NCBI GenBank assembly: GCA_022572485.1
Contig: JACZVU010000134.1
Span: forward strand, 1-7,364
DNA: 7,364 nt
Direction of reading: 5' to 3'
Source: Myxococcales bacterium
GTDB lineage: Bacteria; Myxococcota_A; UBA9160; SMWR01
Shown here: positions 5,888 through 7,364 of the stretch, piece by piece
How the letters are laid out: the number at the start of each line of letters is the position of its first letter
Numbering within the stretch: the stretch's first letter is position 1
Program-made: the position numbers and the translations under genes
Notes under the pieces: model-generated
Told to the model about the DNA's origin: nothing
Seen by the model: the letters and a program-made list of their open reading frames with translations, nothing else
The model's database searches: none

Positions 5888-6481
5888 TTAGACAGCACCA
5901 TCGAGAAGAACTCTTCGAAGCCTCCGGGGCGTGAGTCGAAGGCGGCCCCTACGCTGAGCTTTTTCAATCAACCAGGCGGTAACAATCGCGGATCTCAAGC
6001 CGCGGAGGTGAGCGCGCCGCTCCAAGAACGCCCGGGGATCAAGGCGAGCCAGATTCACCCGGTGATCGCTTTTTTGCGCGGAGGCATAACCGAGGCCGCA
6101 GCAGCGTCTACAGCCAATTCGGCGATTCTCTGGAAGCAGAAAAAGTGATCTTGCCCGACCACCGCAGCCAGCTGGGCACCGAGCGTGCGTCCGCATGGAA
6201 AAGCCGACCGCTACCGGCTCCAGGGCCAAGTGGGTCATCCGCCCCCACCCCTCGAATTCGAGGGTGAGGATGCGGCTGCCGTTCTCTCCTTTCGCCCCCA
6301 ACTCGAACGCAGCCTGGGCTATGCAACTCCCGGTGGAATCTGTCCAGCGCAGGTTTCCGGAAGCCGTCGAGTGCTTCAAAACGGCCCGCCACTCGGGGCT
6401 CCCGAAATCGAGGCGGTTAGTTTCCTCGACTAACCGCCTCGGCTGATGTCCACGCCATCGAGTGCTCTTGCTACCGCCCAT
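5888..6481 (-). CDS. Basic zinc-ribbon protein of the 'MGGxGSxRW' hypothetical family
   Basis: The 197-aa product opens with MGGSKSTRW and has LVEETNRLDF at 17-26, resembling a group of uncharacterised proteins common in bacterial genomes and mobile elements that start MGGxGSGRW and carry a VEEC/LDI-type motif (recalled family resemblance, not a search). A zinc ribbon is clear: C102-PAG-C106 and C124-RR-C127, separated by LFLLPENRRIGC, the usual pattern of 'LYLP...FxCRxCxxLxY'. Residues 140-190 are very Arg-rich, suggesting nucleic-acid binding. The ATG has a Shine-Dalgarno GGAG (6489-6492) seven bases away. It is the first gene of the element from the right, and 140 bp separate it from the 299-aa gene, so it may be its own unit. 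The 5' coding region contains a perfect 12-bp inverted repeat. Function unknown. Confidence 0.8.
   Translation of the reverse strand: MGGSKSTRWRGHQPRRLVEETNRLDFGSPEWRAVLKHSTASGNLRWTDSTGSCIAQAAFELGAKGENGSRILTLEFEGWGRMTHLALEPVAVGFSMRTHARCPAGCGGRARSLFLLPENRRIGCRRCCGLGYASAQKSDHRVNLARLDPRAFLERRAHLRGLRSAIVTAWLIEKAQRRGRLRLTPRRLRRVLLDGAV
6409..6441 (-). repeat. Perfect 12-bp inverted repeat inside the zinc-ribbon gene
   Basis: CGAGGCGGTTAG (6409-6420) and CTAACCGCCTCG (6430-6441) are exact inverse complements around a nine-base loop. It encodes residues 14-24 or so (RRLVEETNRLD) of the zinc-ribbon protein, starting about 40 bases after its ATG. In mRNA this would be a very stable, GC-rich stem-loop. 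There is no T-tract after it in either direction, so an intrinsic terminator is unlikely. A stem this long with a short loop is not expected by chance in a window of this size. Confidence 0.7.
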
Positions 6482-6811
6482 CAGTTATCTCCGTCCAAGA
6501 TTTTCAGAAATCTACACTTAACTAGTCGTAATGCGAGGTTGGAGGCAGTTGATTGAGACGCCCCCCTCGAATTCCCCCCGCGGGGATCATTGTAGATCCA
6601 GGGTGGTAGGTCCACGAATCTGCCGAACCCAACAGTTTTGTGGAGGCCAGCGCAGCGCCTTCCATCAGAACATCAACGTCGTGAAAGCAGCAGCTTACGG
6701 TCTGCAAATCGAACAACGGACGCACCACTATGTGGGTCGCAAACAGGCGGCTGGCCCTCTCATTCCGTCGCGTGAGGGAACCGCACACAAGTGAACCCGG
6801 GGGCACCGTGG
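6482..6811. other. Non-coding stretch, probable right junction of the element
   Basis: No gene is supported in these 330 bases; open frames on both strands give low-complexity translations without recognisable motifs. The first 60 bases (6482-6540) are AT-rich and must hold the promoter of the zinc-ribbon gene. They include a small dyad AGATTT-TCAG-AAATCT (6498-6513) just upstream of its Shine-Dalgarno. AAGATTTT with CGTCC before it (6492-6504) resembles the tRNA spacer at 32-48. Bases 6559-6585 contain C-rich runs around CGAATT. The rest, up to the stop of the lipoprotein gene, shows no terminator, tRNA or repeat that I can recognise. Confidence 0.5.
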
Positions 6812-7081
6812 CTAATGCTGCGGAGTGCATTGGAAGCACGGCGGATTTGCGTCAGGAGCGCATTGCGACCGCTCACAGACGCCGAGTGGACCTTCAGGGA
6901 GCTGGCATTGCGCACCGGACTCTGTGCAGGTGACGGAGGGGCCGGTGGAGAGGGAGCCCGGGTCGCAGGCCAGGAGACCGACAGCCGCAATCGCCGCGAG
7001 TGTGTTGAAGAACGGGAGTAATCGCGGACTGCCAGGCGGGCCAGATGTCGAGAGGAGATTCATTTCAGATCTTCGATTCAC
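6812..7081 (-). CDS. Small cysteine-rich lipoprotein
   Basis: The product is up to 89 aa. A hydrophobic segment LLPFFNTLAAIAAVGLLAC (about 21-39) ends in a good lipobox (GLLAC), so C39 should be lipid-modified by Lgt and cleaved by LspA. Asp follows at +2, which in enterobacteria favours retention in the inner membrane; whether that holds here is unknown. The mature part has about 50 residues with six further cysteines (52, 59, 69, 74, 82, 85), suggesting disulfides or a metal-bound fold in the periplasm. The GTG start overlaps the stop of the PEGA-domain gene by four bases (GTGA). A second start, ATG at 7063 with weak GAAG upstream, would give 83 aa. The overlap and the Arg pair near the N-terminus favour GTG. 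No family is recognised. Confidence 0.7.
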   Translation of the reverse strand: MNRRSEMNLLSTSGPPGSPRLLPFFNTLAAIAAVGLLACDPGSLSTGPSVTCTESGAQCQLPEGPLGVCERSQCAPDANPPCFQCTPQH

Positions 7082-7364
7082 GAACTGGGCGACGAGGGAT
7101 CTAGGCTTGGCAGAGCTGGCTCAAGCTCTACGGAGACCGAGTCCGGCTCAAGGTCGTATCCCGAGCCAGTGCTCAGGTCAACGATCACGCCGATGAGCCA
7201 CCCGAGTGGGTGGATCCAGACGGCGTTTCGAAAAAGGCCAGAGGAGGCTTTACGTTCTATGATGATCGTCTGTGGTCGGTAGCCTTCCTTCTCGAAACGT
7301 AGCGACTGGTTGTACCGGCGTGCCAAGAGAACCTGCTCGGGTGTTTCGAAGTGTCGCCCTCCCG
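7078..7364 (-). CDS. PEGA-domain protein, C-terminal part (5' end outside window)
   Basis: About 95 codons are visible, open to the window edge. GGRHFETPEQVLLARRYNQS is followed by LRFEKEGYRP and QTIIIERK, the typical end of a PEGA beta-sandwich (TPA-V-L-R...FEKEGY). Then comes GLFRNAVWIHPLGWLIGVIVDLSTGSGYDLEPDSVSVEL, which matches the hydrophobic Gly-rich 'GNLLxGGxIGxxVDxxTGAMYxLxPDxVxVxL' tail seen in many PEGA lipoproteins of Gram-negative bacteria. Such proteins are usually exported and membrane- or envelope-associated; the signal sequence would be off the window. A TTG at 7326 could be mistaken for a start, but the PEGA motif continues upstream of it. The stop overlaps the start of the small lipoprotein gene. 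Probably host rather than element. Confidence 0.8.
   Translation of the reverse strand, partial: GGRHFETPEQVLLARRYNQSLRFEKEGYRPQTIIIERKASSGLFRNAVWIHPLGWLIGVIVDLSTGSGYDLEPDSVSVELEPALPSLDPSSPSS

Larger units (their letters stand above)
126..6504. mobile_element. Integrated element beside tRNA-Arg with int, xis-like and primase genes (right end uncertain)
   Basis: Six minus-strand genes lie downstream of tRNA-Arg: integrase, excisionase-like HTH, primase-polymerase/ATPase, HTH-zinc ribbon protein, an unknown 299-aa protein and a basic zinc-ribbon protein. Integrase next to a tRNA 3' end, a small HTH gene and an autonomous replication gene are the hallmarks of small integrative elements, both AICE-like and satellite-like. 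The gene content suggests excision and self-primed replication. No transfer, relaxase or virion gene is visible, so any movement between cells would rely on a helper or on natural uptake (inference). The left end is taken as the tRNA 3' end. The right end is placed tentatively just beyond the last element gene, because no convincing long copy of the tRNA-Arg 3' end was found. The element may end up to about 300 bp further right or beyond the window. Confidence 0.7.

Noticed and set aside
6531..6794. 87-codon plus-strand and 105-codon minus-strand (6522-6839) frames in the right gap
   Set aside because: No motif, ribosome site or plausible composition. The minus-strand one runs into the lipoprotein gene in another frame.
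6956..6964. GCCCGGGTC, nine bases shared with the tRNA-Arg 3' end, as attR
   Set aside because: The match stops at once on both sides and lies within the coding part of the lipoprotein gene; easily chance.
1..7364. CRISPR array or other tandem repeat array
   Set aside because: No regularly spaced direct repeats of sufficient length were seen by reading.

Overview
The window is a moderately GC-rich bacterial chromosome segment. It probably comes from a Gram-negative host: a lipobox-bearing Cys-rich small protein and a PEGA-domain protein lie at the right edge, and two CCA-encoding tRNAs lie at the left edge. A phylum cannot be assigned; a deltaproteobacterial or similar lineage is only a guess.

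Layout: (1) 1-125, two tandem plus-strand tRNA genes: the 3' part of one, probably Val, and a complete tRNA-Arg(CCG). (2) 132-6481, an integrated element whose six genes are all on the minus strand, reading towards the tRNAs. In transcription order these are a zinc-ribbon protein (6481-5888), a 299-aa protein of unknown function (5747-4848), an excisionase-like HTH protein with two zinc-ribbon-like repeats (4755-3874), a primase-polymerase fused to a DUF3987-type ATPase (3880-1796), a small excisionase-like HTH protein (1607-1317) and a tyrosine recombinase (1295-132). The recombinase stop codon is six bases from the tRNA-Arg CCA end. (3) 6482-6811, a non-coding stretch that probably holds the right junction. 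(4) 6812-7364, two overlapping minus-strand genes, probably host: a small lipoprotein and the C-terminal end of a PEGA-domain protein.

How the parts may work together (inference): integrase plus small HTH protein handle insertion and excision at the tRNA, and the primase-polymerase/ATPase drives replication of the excised circle. The order replication gene - xis - int - tRNA is the one seen in small integrative elements such as pSAM2-type AICEs and phage satellites. No capsid, conjugation, relaxase, toxin or resistance gene is visible.

The most striking signal is a 60-bp composite site present twice, in opposite orientation (1782-1841 and 5814-5873). It consists of a 15-bp block (14/15 identical), an unconserved spacer of exactly 24 bp, and a 21-bp block (21/21 identical). 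Each copy contains paired CCGAC motifs facing inverted GTCGG motifs. The two copies bracket the three-gene replication block. They look like binding sites for an element-encoded protein: an origin, an operator or terminal repeats.
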